The notes beneath the pieces are model-generated. The model was not told where the DNA came from and ran no database searches. It saw only the letters and a list, made by a program, of their open reading frames with translations. A stretch of DNA of 40,381 bases. It comes from Acidobacteriota bacterium. GTDB taxonomy: Bacteria > Acidobacteriota > Vicinamibacteria > Fen-336. Numbering within the stretch: position 1 is the stretch's first letter; each line of letters opens with the position of its first letter. Of the stretch, positions 11,101 to 17,859 are shown piece by piece. Location of the stretch: positions 1 to 40,381 of the forward strand of contig JAJDNV010000018.1 of the NCBI GenBank assembly GCA_022340545.1. Direction: 5' to 3'. Both the position numbers and the translations under genes were made by a program.

Positions 11101-11137
11101 CGGCGACTCCGAGGCGAAGCCAGCGGACTGTGGTCAT
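8120..11137 (-). CDS. Multiheme c-type cytochrome with duplicated cytochrome c554-like modules, YVTN beta-propeller and C-terminal diheme (MauG/peroxidase-like) region
   Basis: Ten CxxCH motifs counted: CAECH, CLGCH, CEKCH, CEVCH, CGECH, CLRCH, CESCH, CARCH, CHTCH, CVHCH. YVTN-type repeats (VSVIDVAARRVVRTIPVGDEPHGLLTDRTGRTLFVANTAGDSVSVIDIESGEE). Confidence 0.85.
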   Translation of the reverse strand: MTTVRWLRLGVAVGAAFAVAGAIAHAQAEKQPVYVGALACAECHEGHGTGNQYSHWLLSSHAKAWASLALPEAKEMARLSGITDVPEESPICLGCHATAADAEEWERVEGFRLEDGVQCEKCHGPGSEYMLVMGDPQAAMRAGLRKFTKRDCEVCHYVKGSHVAVHNTPKVDVDEAWERLSHPIPEGGAETPGSPLRAGSTEGLSDAGPHFTGTHTCGECHRGPMMGYQYSLWRLSPHARAYASLSTPAARQRAKEMGVDEAPQTSPACLRCHVTGGGRSVAALESFSPMEGVGCESCHGAGSEYSPEGVMRDPVAARKAGLLPLTEETCARCHEDAHGKGFDFEAASAAIAHPLASSGSADAGRNNGGGPRANGGSLVSAAHDVPESVLEAARYSPEALSGEERRAKVRASLEVEYKTPVNLAFTPDGGEVYVACESSGTVVVVDAKRRQKVAEIKVGGHAHDVAFGPEGRRAYVSNRLDDSVSVIDVAARRVVRTIPVGDEPHGLLTDRTGRTLFVANTAGDSVSVIDIESGEEKRRLPASRDPWSVSLSPGGERVLVTNALSRFVGFRRPSMSEVTVVGADGRIDDRWVVPGANLLMGVDWHPSGDYALVTLNRTKNLVPMTRILQGWTITNGIGLLWADGRVDQLLLDEPNHYFADVADVAFSPDGRTALVTSSGTDSVAVIDLEKLVALVRGAGDEERREVLPNHLGQSLAFVSAHVPTKNSPRGVTFAPDGHTAWVANALDDSLTVIDAEAWEPVARVDLGGPRVATHIRWGEQLFHSANIAFQRQFSCHTCHPDGHVDGLTYDIEPDGIGVSPVDNRTLRGIYDTDPFKWEGTNVSLARQCGARLAVFFTRIDPFTPGELQALNDYTVTVPRPPNRYRPLGAELTEAQRRGKRIFERAYANDGRELAPTERCVHCHFAPYYTDRTQHNVGTQHPLDREGVFDVPHLNNIYDSAPYLHNGIAPTLEEIWTRHNPYDRHGVTNDMTKDQLNDLIEYLKTL

Positions 11138-11150
11138 CCTCCCCCCCGTG

Positions 11151-12770
11151 TCAGCTCGCGCCCTGCACGACCTTGAGGACCTGGTCGGCGGGCACGTCCG
11201 TCAACCTCGTCGTTGTCCCGTCCGGCCAGCGGACCTCGATCCGGTCGGCCTTCGTCGCCGCACCGAGACCGAAGTGCACCCGTGGGTCGCCCTGGGCCAG
11301 GTACCCGTTCACCGGGATGACGTCCTGGAACTGCGTCCGCTCTCCCGACACCACCGTGACCCGGGCCCCGACGGCCGTCCGCTTTCCGTCGGCCAGCCGC
11401 CCGTCGACCTTGATCCAGTGGTTGCCGCTGCCGCCCTCGTTGCGCAGGAGGTGCGGGGGGCCCGACGTGTCCAGCGCCACCAGGTCGACGTTGCCGTCGT
11501 CGTCGAAGTCGCCCCAGGAGGCCCCGCGCCCCACCCATTTCTTCTCGAAGAACTCCCCCGATCCCCGGGCCACGTCGATGAAGCGCCCGCTGCCGTCGTT
11601 GCGGGCCAGGACCGCGTCCTCCGTGTACTCGTGGTGGGCGTTTCCGTTCGCGACGAACACATCGGGATACCCGTCGTTGTCGTAGTCGAAGAGAACCGAG
11701 CCCCAGCCGGTGTACTGCCCGAAGATGACGGCAAGGCCGGACCGATCGATCATGTCGACGTAGAAGGCCCCCTCCTTCACCATGAGGCTCCCGTAGTCCA
11801 TGTCCGGGATGAGGATGTCCAGCTGCCCGTCGGCGTTCACGTCGGCCACCGTCGGTCCCATCGAGGACACGCCCTGGCCGTGCTGTCCGAGGGCGAGCCC
11901 GAGAAAGAGGCTCTTCTCCTCGAACGTCCCGTCTCCCTTGTTCTCGTAGTAGTAGTTCTCCATGGAGTCGTTGGCGACGTAGATGTCCAGGAGACCGTCG
12001 TTGTTCAGGTCGGTGGCCACCGAGCTCATGGCCCGCCCGCCGGGGTTCCACAGCCCGGCCTCCTTCGTGACATCGGTGAAGGTGCCGTCCCCGTTGTTGC
12101 GGTAGAGGATGCAGGGTACGCCGCTGTAGCTCAGGGGACCGGGGTAGCCGGCGGCGGCGTAGTAGGAGCGGAACTTGCCCTCGTCATACTCCAGGTAGTT
12201 CGTTACGAAGACGTCGAGGTCGCCGTCTCCGTCGTAGTCGAACCATGGGGCGTTGAGGCTCCAGAGGGGATCGGCGAGACCCGAGGCCTCCGAAACGTCG
12301 GTAAACGTCCCGTCGCCTTCGTTCCGGTAGAGCTCATTGGGGCCATAGCTGAGGACGTAGAGGTCGAGGTCGCCGTCGGCGTCGTAGTCCGCCGCGGAGC
12401 AGCCGAAGGCGAAACCCTTGCCCGGCACCCCCGCCTCCGCGGTGACGTCGGTGAACCTCCAGCCCCCCTCGTTGCGGTAGAGGGCGTTGTGCAGCTTGCC
12501 GACGAGGTCGCGGCCGCGGTTGTCGCTGACGGTGTGCTCCCATCGTCCGTTGGGGAAGTAGAGGTCGAGCCGTCCGTCGCCGTCGTAGTCGAAGACACAG
12601 ACCCCCGAGCCCGTCCCCTCGACGATGTTGCTCAGGTGGTGGTCGCCAAAGCTGCGCGAGAAGGTGATGCCCGCCTCCGCGGTCTTCTCGGTGAAGGTGG
12701 GCAGGGACGCCGGCGGGGCCGCGCCCAGGATGAACAGCACGGGGGCCAACAGCCCGAGGGCACGCCTCAT
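11151..12770 (-). CDS. CRTAC1-family secreted protein (FG-GAP/VCBS repeats, ASPIC/UnbV C-terminus)
   Basis: Start chosen at MRRALGLLAPVLFILGAAPPASLPTFTEKTAEAGITF. Many FDYDGDGRLDLYFPNG / DYDADGDLDLYVLSYG repeats; GARVTVVSGERTQFQDVIPVNGYLAQGDPRVHFGLG ASPIC motif. Confidence 0.85.
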   Translation of the reverse strand: MRRALGLLAPVLFILGAAPPASLPTFTEKTAEAGITFSRSFGDHHLSNIVEGTGSGVCVFDYDGDGRLDLYFPNGRWEHTVSDNRGRDLVGKLHNALYRNEGGWRFTDVTAEAGVPGKGFAFGCSAADYDADGDLDLYVLSYGPNELYRNEGDGTFTDVSEASGLADPLWSLNAPWFDYDGDGDLDVFVTNYLEYDEGKFRSYYAAAGYPGPLSYSGVPCILYRNNGDGTFTDVTKEAGLWNPGGRAMSSVATDLNNDGLLDIYVANDSMENYYYENKGDGTFEEKSLFLGLALGQHGQGVSSMGPTVADVNADGQLDILIPDMDYGSLMVKEGAFYVDMIDRSGLAVIFGQYTGWGSVLFDYDNDGYPDVFVANGNAHHEYTEDAVLARNDGSGRFIDVARGSGEFFEKKWVGRGASWGDFDDDGNVDLVALDTSGPPHLLRNEGGSGNHWIKVDGRLADGKRTAVGARVTVVSGERTQFQDVIPVNGYLAQGDPRVHFGLGAATKADRIEVRWPDGTTTRLTDVPADQVLKVVQGAS

Positions 12771-14659
12771 CGCTCCCCTCCACTGGCCTTCCGCACCGTC
12801 GCGCGCTCGGTCGTCATCGGTCGGTCCCAGAGCGCCCCGAGGTCGATCCACTGGATGAAGGTCATGATCTCTTCTTTCGTGGGGGTTCGGCCTTCCGGAG
12901 GTATGGGCTTCGCCGTGGCCGCAGCGTCGACGCGGTTGGGCTCGTCCCAGGGCCGGATGGTGCGGCGTCCCAGGAGGTGCCAGATGAAGGGGCTCGTCCG
13001 CGCCTTTCCCGGGGTCACGGGGCCGTCGAGGAGCGTGCGGTATGAGCGGGCCGGGTCGGTGTCGAGCTGCGGCGAGGTTCCCTCGCTACCGTGGCAGCCG
13101 AGGCAGCGGCGCTCGACAATTGGCCAGACGTCGCGATGGAAGACGACGAACCGTCGCCGATCCGGGGGCAGGGTCAGGCGCGCCGCCGGGCGCTGCACTG
13201 CCTCCACGAAGCGGTTGGGGGGAGTCCTCTCCGGATCCTCGTGGCACCCGATGCAGCCCCGCGCCTCCCTCCACCGTGTCCAGATCCACGCGCAGGAGCG
13301 CAGGGCCAGACCGTCTTCGTCCAGGAGCTGAAGCTCCACCGGGGTGTCCGCCGGCACCTCCACCTGAAAGGACCCGTCCCCGGCGAGGTCGACCTCGCCG
13401 AGCAGGCGTCGCGGGGCGAGGCCGGTCGAGCCCTCCGCGTCCCCGGCCTGTCGGGGAAGACCTTCGATGAGCCGGACCCGTTTGGCCGTTCCGGGAGGCC
13501 AGACGGAGCGGTCGAGATCGCTGATGCCCACGTCGAGCCCGTAGAACCACCCGATGGCCTCGCTTCCGCGAACGCTGCTCGAGCGACCGTCGGGCACGGG
13601 CCTCGGAGCGAGCACCGCGGCCTGCACGTCGTGCCGGTTCGGGTCGTCGAACACCTCCGTCCGGCGTCCGGTGGCCGGGTCGAAGCGAGAGATGCCGTAG
13701 CTGCCCTCTCCGGCGGCGGGACGCCACCCGACGAGAACCCCACCACCGGGGTGGGTCGCGGGTGAGCGGAAGAAGCCGTCGGCCGGCCGGGTCAGGGACC
13801 GGTAGGAGTGGAGGTTGCGCCGCAGGCTCACCGATCCCAGGGAGCCGCCGCCGTCGGCCCCGACGGTGTCGCCCTCGACAAAGACCACGAGGCGGTCGCC
13901 CGCGTAGGCGGGCATGTGCTTCACCCGTCGACCCTCGTCGCCGGCAAAGAGCATGAGGTCGGTGCCGTCGATGTTCACCCCGAAGAGAGCCACGCGACCG
14001 GCGGGGCCGCGATCGAGCGAACGCCGCTGCCAGGACGCGAAGACCATCCGCCCGTCCGGGAGGACGACCGGGTCGAAGTCGCTCGAAAGGTTGAACGTGA
14101 TCTGGCGCTCACGGGTGCCGTCGAGCCGGCACGCGAACAGCGCCGTCCGCGGGCCCACCCCGGCCTCGTTCGTCTCGCCCGGGAGCGTCCCGACGAACGC
14201 GACCTGCTCCCAGGGTTCGGTGGAGGTGGGCGTCAGCGTGTACATCATGGGCAGGTAGACCGGCCGTCGCGCCCCGCCGGGGCCACACGTGACCTTCCGG
14301 GCCCCGGTCCCGTCAGCCCCCATCTCCCAGACGCACCAGGGATCGCCGGCATCCTTGCGGGCCGCGAACACGATCCTGCGTCCGTCGAAGGAGACGTCGG
14401 GATCGGCCGCGCTGTCGAAGTCGGCGGTCAGGACGCGGGTTCCCCCTCCCGGAGACACCAGGACGATCCTCCCCCCGTCGCTCGACTCCGTGCGCAGGGT
14501 CCCCCCGGCCAGGGGCTCGGATCCGGGTGCCGGTTCCATCGGAAGCTGGGCGACCACGAGGGGCGCCCTCATGCCAGCCGCCTCCGCACGCCCGCCGGCC
14601 ACCGCCAGCCCGAACCCGACCAGGAACGCCAGGGCCGAGCGGCCGGCCCGCCGCGTCAT
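12767..14659 (-). CDS. Hydrazine-synthase-alpha (HzsA)-related exported protein: PD40-type propeller plus two C-terminal c-type haem sites
   Basis: Signal peptide; TolB/PD40-like repeats; two CxxCH (CIGCHEDPERTPPNRF, CLGCHGSEG) spaced as in HzsA-related proteins. ATGA overlap with downstream CRTAC1 gene. Confidence 0.65.
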   Translation of the reverse strand: MTRRAGRSALAFLVGFGLAVAGGRAEAAGMRAPLVVAQLPMEPAPGSEPLAGGTLRTESSDGGRIVLVSPGGGTRVLTADFDSAADPDVSFDGRRIVFAARKDAGDPWCVWEMGADGTGARKVTCGPGGARRPVYLPMMYTLTPTSTEPWEQVAFVGTLPGETNEAGVGPRTALFACRLDGTRERQITFNLSSDFDPVVLPDGRMVFASWQRRSLDRGPAGRVALFGVNIDGTDLMLFAGDEGRRVKHMPAYAGDRLVVFVEGDTVGADGGGSLGSVSLRRNLHSYRSLTRPADGFFRSPATHPGGGVLVGWRPAAGEGSYGISRFDPATGRRTEVFDDPNRHDVQAAVLAPRPVPDGRSSSVRGSEAIGWFYGLDVGISDLDRSVWPPGTAKRVRLIEGLPRQAGDAEGSTGLAPRRLLGEVDLAGDGSFQVEVPADTPVELQLLDEDGLALRSCAWIWTRWREARGCIGCHEDPERTPPNRFVEAVQRPAARLTLPPDRRRFVVFHRDVWPIVERRCLGCHGSEGTSPQLDTDPARSYRTLLDGPVTPGKARTSPFIWHLLGRRTIRPWDEPNRVDAAATAKPIPPEGRTPTKEEIMTFIQWIDLGALWDRPMTTERATVRKASGGER

Positions 14660-15801
14660 CGCCCCGCCCCGCGCCGCCTCAGCGGGACGACGGCGGTGGC
14701 GTCGATCTCGAAGAGCAGCTCCTCGCGGCAGACGTCGGCCACGGCCGTGACCATCGGGACCCCGGAGAGCCCCGCCCGATCGGCGATGCGCTCGAAGGAG
14801 CTCTGGTCGCGCGGGTTCTTCAAGAACGCGGTCGCCTGCCGCACATCGGGAAGAGCGGCGCCCGCGCTCTCGAGGAGCGCGGACACGGCGGCGAGCGTGT
14901 GCTCGGCCTGCGCGACGAAGTCGCCCACGTGGACGGTCTGTCCGTGATCGTCGATCGACGCCGTCCCGGAAACGAAGTAGTACCGGCAGTCACCGAGGGT
15001 GAGGGCGGTGCCGCGCGCAAAGGCGGAGCCATACTCCGTCGCCTCGCTCTGCTTCCGGTTGTGGAGGCGCTCCATCTCGAACCGTCGACCGGGCCGGGCG
15101 CGGGCCGCGATCAGGTCGAGCGTGCACCACGCCCCGCGGGCGTTGCGGCCCTCGATGCCGGTGCTGGCCGGGATCTCGCCATGCCCGTTGCGTCCCAGTA
15201 GCCCCAACCGCTGGAAGGCCGCATTCCGCACCGCGTTGAACGGCCCGTACCAGTCGAGAATGTCCCGCAGGTAGAACCAGGTCCTGGCCACGTTGCGGAA
15301 GGAGTAGCCCTCGCCCTCGAGCAGTGCCACCGCGGCATCGATGGTGGCTCCCGCCTCCTCCGCCGGCCCCGCGGCGAGGCGGCCCGCCGCCCGCCGTCCC
15401 ACGTCGGCGAGCCCCAGAAGGCACGCCGACGGCGCATCGACGATTCGGCCGAGGACGCGATCGCCCTCGGTCACCAGATGCGACCTCTCCGGCCGCGCCG
15501 CGACCACGTGGATGCCGGCGAGGCCGTCGTGCCCGACCGGCCCCCCCTCGACATACGTGGGAGGGACGGCCCACGACTCGTCCTCGGTCCCCAGCGCCCG
15601 GGCGCGTCCCCTGGCCACCTCCGGCGCTGAGCGGAGGGAGCCGAACACGCGCTCCTGGATGGGGAGCAGGCCGCGCCCGCGCAGCTCGGCGTCGAGGCTC
15701 GTGTACGCCTTCTCCGCCTCGTCGACCACCGCGCGCCCTCCGCCCACGCCCGCCCACGTGAGCAGCGCGAGATCGCTGCCGTTCTCCGTCACACTCCGCA
15801 T
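14656..15801 (-). CDS. RidA/YjgF-superfamily protein resembling FkbO/Hyg5-type chorismatase
   Basis: C-terminal half YFVSGTASIDDHGQTVHVGDFVAQAEHTLAAVSALLESAGAALPDVRQATAFLKN is RidA-fold and chorismatase-like. Start at MRSVTENG is supported by an AGGGAG 10 nt upstream; the longer TTG start at 15879 in the ORF track is less likely. Confidence 0.6.
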   Translation of the reverse strand: MRSVTENGSDLALLTWAGVGGGRAVVDEAEKAYTSLDAELRGRGLLPIQERVFGSLRSAPEVARGRARALGTEDESWAVPPTYVEGGPVGHDGLAGIHVVAARPERSHLVTEGDRVLGRIVDAPSACLLGLADVGRRAAGRLAAGPAEEAGATIDAAVALLEGEGYSFRNVARTWFYLRDILDWYGPFNAVRNAAFQRLGLLGRNGHGEIPASTGIEGRNARGAWCTLDLIAARARPGRRFEMERLHNRKQSEATEYGSAFARGTALTLGDCRYYFVSGTASIDDHGQTVHVGDFVAQAEHTLAAVSALLESAGAALPDVRQATAFLKNPRDQSSFERIADRAGLSGVPMVTAVADVCREELLFEIDATAVVPLRRRGAGR

Positions 15802-16011
15802 GAGAACCGTGCTCCCTGGAACGCGCGTGCGCGACGACATCCCCTCGACGCGCGTGTGATGAGCGACGATGACAACCAAGATTGCCCGAGTGTCGTGCTC
15901 ATCGTCAATGGGATCTTTGACTCAGCGGAGACACGTTTCGGCCAATATCGACGGGGCTTAACGCCACATCGACGCGTACGAGATATTACGCGCGGTCGTA
16001 CAATCCTTTCG

Positions 16012-16041
16012 TTGACGCCGTCTCGCAAGTACGCCTAGGAT
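16012..16041 (+). promoter_or_regulatory. Candidate sigma70-type promoter for the DAHP synthase gene
   Basis: TTGACG (16012-16017) - 18 bp - TAGGAT (16036-16041), ~43 bp upstream of the ATG. Confidence 0.4.
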
Positions 16042-16083
16042 GCCTGTCGTGGCGAGCAGCCCGCCACGCGTTTCTCACCGGGT

Positions 16084-16911
16084 ATGCGGATGAACGACAA
16101 CGTGCGACGCGTCACCATACGGGACTGCTCGATCGGCGGGCCGGACCTGACGGTGATGGGCGGACCGTGCGCGATCGAGTCGCGGGAGCAGATCTTCGCA
16201 ATCGCGGAGGTGGTCGCGGCGAGCGGCGGGCGGTTTCTGCGGGGCGGGGCGTTCAAGGTCCGCACCGCGCCCACGACCTTCCAGGGCCTCGGCTGGGACG
16301 GGTGGCGGTTGCTTCGCGAGGCCGCGGATGCCCACGGGCTCCTCACCGTCAGCGAGATCCTGGAGGACGCGCAGATCGAGCAGGCGCGTCGGTACATCGA
16401 CCTCGCCCAGATCGGCAGCCGCAACATGCAGAACACGTCTCTGCTGAAGGCGCTGGGCCGCTCCGGCATGCCAGTGATGCTCAAGCGCGGCTTCGGCTGC
16501 ACCATCGACGAATGGTTGCACGCCGCCGAGTACATCCTGCAGGAGGGCAACGAGGACGTCCTCCTCTGCGAGCGGGGGATCCGCACCTTCGAGACCGCCA
16601 CCCGCTTCACCCTCGACGTCGCCGCGATCCCGATCGCCCGGGCGCGGCTCGGGGTACCGGTCATCGTGGACCCCTCGCACGCCGCGGGTCAGCGCGATTG
16701 GGTCGAGTGCCTCACGCTGTCGGGCGTCGCCGCCGGGGGCGACGGACTGCTCATCGAGACGCACCCGAACCCGTCCGAGGCTCTCTCCGATGGGCCCCAG
16801 GCGGTCGTGCTCTCCGAGTTCCCCGCCCTGATGGCGAGGGCCCGACACGTCGCCGCCGCGGTGGGACGGTCGATCCCGGTGGCCCTGGCGATGTCGGCCG
16901 CCGTTGGCTGA
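16084..16911 (+). CDS. aroF: 3-deoxy-7-phosphoheptulonate (DAHP) synthase, type I-beta core
   Basis: VMGGPCAIESREQIFAIAEVVAASGGRFLRGGAFKVRTAPTTFQGLGWDG, IGSRNMQNTSLLKALG, VIVDPSHAAGQRDWV, GGDGLLIETHPNPSEALSDGPQ. Confidence 0.9.
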   Translation: MRMNDNVRRVTIRDCSIGGPDLTVMGGPCAIESREQIFAIAEVVAASGGRFLRGGAFKVRTAPTTFQGLGWDGWRLLREAADAHGLLTVSEILEDAQIEQARRYIDLAQIGSRNMQNTSLLKALGRSGMPVMLKRGFGCTIDEWLHAAEYILQEGNEDVLLCERGIRTFETATRFTLDVAAIPIARARLGVPVIVDPSHAAGQRDWVECLTLSGVAAGGDGLLIETHPNPSEALSDGPQAVVLSEFPALMARARHVAAAVGRSIPVALAMSAAVG

Positions 16912-16916
16912 TCTCC

Positions 16917-17070
16917 CGTCACCGAAGTCGTGTGTGTCTCTGGAGCGCTGGGCGCTCGGCGGCCACCCCGACTGTGGGCGCTTCAGCTTCGAAGTACAGC
17001 TGCGTCCTCGTCGGGGGCCCCGGCCGCCTGCGCGCCTCACGCCCCTCCCAAGAACACGACTTCGGTGACG
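16917..17070. repeat. 154-bp imperfect long palindrome (17-bp perfect outer arms) between convergent genes
   Basis: CGTCACCGAAGTCGTGT (16917-16933) is the exact reverse complement of 17054-17070. Nested arms: GGCGGCC 16958-16964 / GGCCGCC 17022-17028, CCCCGAC 16966-16972 / GTCGGGG 17010-17016, CAGCT 16984-16988 / AGCTG 16998-17002. Confidence 0.75.
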
Positions 17071-17094
17071 TCCTCCCAGCCCGGCAGGAGCGGC

Positions 17095-17853
17095 TCAGGC
17101 TAGTCGGACGTCGATGTCGTGGGCCCGGAGCCATTCCTGCGGCTCCGGATCCAGGCCGGTGTCGGAGACGACGACGTCGACCACGTCGAGCGGGGCGAGG
17201 GGAATCAGTGCCCCCCGGCCGAACTTGGTGTGGTCCGAGACGATGACCACCTTTCTTGCCACCTCGATCATCCTGCGCTCCGAACCGACGACCAGGGGGT
17301 TGGAGTTGCTGAGACCCTTCTCGGTGACCCCGCCGATCCCCATGATCGCAACGTCGACGGCCAGTGAGCCCAGCATCTGCTCGCAGAGCGGCCCGAGCAC
17401 GACGCCGAACTGCGGATCGAGCTGCCCCCCGGTGAGGGTCACGTCCACTCTCCGCGCCTCGCCGAGGATCTCCGCGATCGGCAGGGAGTTCGTGACGACG
17501 TGCAACGAGCGATCAAGGAGCTCCCGCGCCACCGCGGCCACGGTGGAGCCCGCGTCCAGGATGAGGGTCTGGCCGTCTTCGACCAGGCGGGCGGTGGCGG
17601 CGGCGATCCGGCGCTTCTCGGCCATCATGCGCCGGGCGTGCCCGGCGAAGTCGTCCCCGCGGGGGCCGATCGCCCGCACCGCCATGGCCCCGCCGTGGAC
17701 GCGCCTCAGCACCCCCTCGGCCTGAAGGGCGATCAGGTCACGCCGAACCGTCGACTCGGAGCTTCCGAGCTCGCGGCAGAGAGTCGTCAGGTCGACGAAG
17801 CCCTGCCCCTCGAGCATCTCGCGGATCTTCAGCTGTCGCGCGGGGCCCCTCAC
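17095..17853 (-). CDS. DeoR-family transcriptional regulator
   Basis: RQLKIREMLEGQGFVDLTTLCRELGSSESTVRRDLIALQAEGVLRRVHGGA wHTH plus sugar-phosphate sensor domain (ILDAGSTVAAVARELL, VTNSLPIAEIL). Last gene of the BMC operon. Confidence 0.9.
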   Translation of the reverse strand: MRGPARQLKIREMLEGQGFVDLTTLCRELGSSESTVRRDLIALQAEGVLRRVHGGAMAVRAIGPRGDDFAGHARRMMAEKRRIAAATARLVEDGQTLILDAGSTVAAVARELLDRSLHVVTNSLPIAEILGEARRVDVTLTGGQLDPQFGVVLGPLCEQMLGSLAVDVAIMGIGGVTEKGLSNSNPLVVGSERRMIEVARKVVIVSDHTKFGRGALIPLAPLDVVDVVVSDTGLDPEPQEWLRAHDIDVRLA

Positions 17854-17859
17854 CAGCCC

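Noticed and set aside
9008-11176. 722-aa plus-strand ORF antisense to the multiheme cytochrome
   Set aside because: Shadow ORF; composition typical of reverse-frame GC-rich translation.
11070-13331. 753-aa plus-strand ORF antisense to CRTAC1/HzsA-like genes
   Set aside because: Shadow ORF over repeats of D-x-D-x-DG codons on the coding strand; no signal peptide or domain.
12767-14659. Hydrazine synthase / anammox pathway
   Set aside because: Only a distant HzsA-like architecture is present; no HzsB, HzsC or HAO/HDH-like genes in the window.
15801-15879. Longer TTG start for the RidA/chorismatase-like gene
   Set aside because: No good ribosome-binding site at the TTG or at MSSRT; MRSVTENG has AGGGAG at a suitable distance, so the shorter start is preferred though unproven.
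15858-15906. Short inverted repeats (GATGAGC/GCTCATC, GACGATGA/TCATCGTC) in the divergent RidA-like/DAHP synthase region
   Set aside because: 7-8 bp arms with long spacers could arise by chance; not strong enough to call an operator without conservation data.
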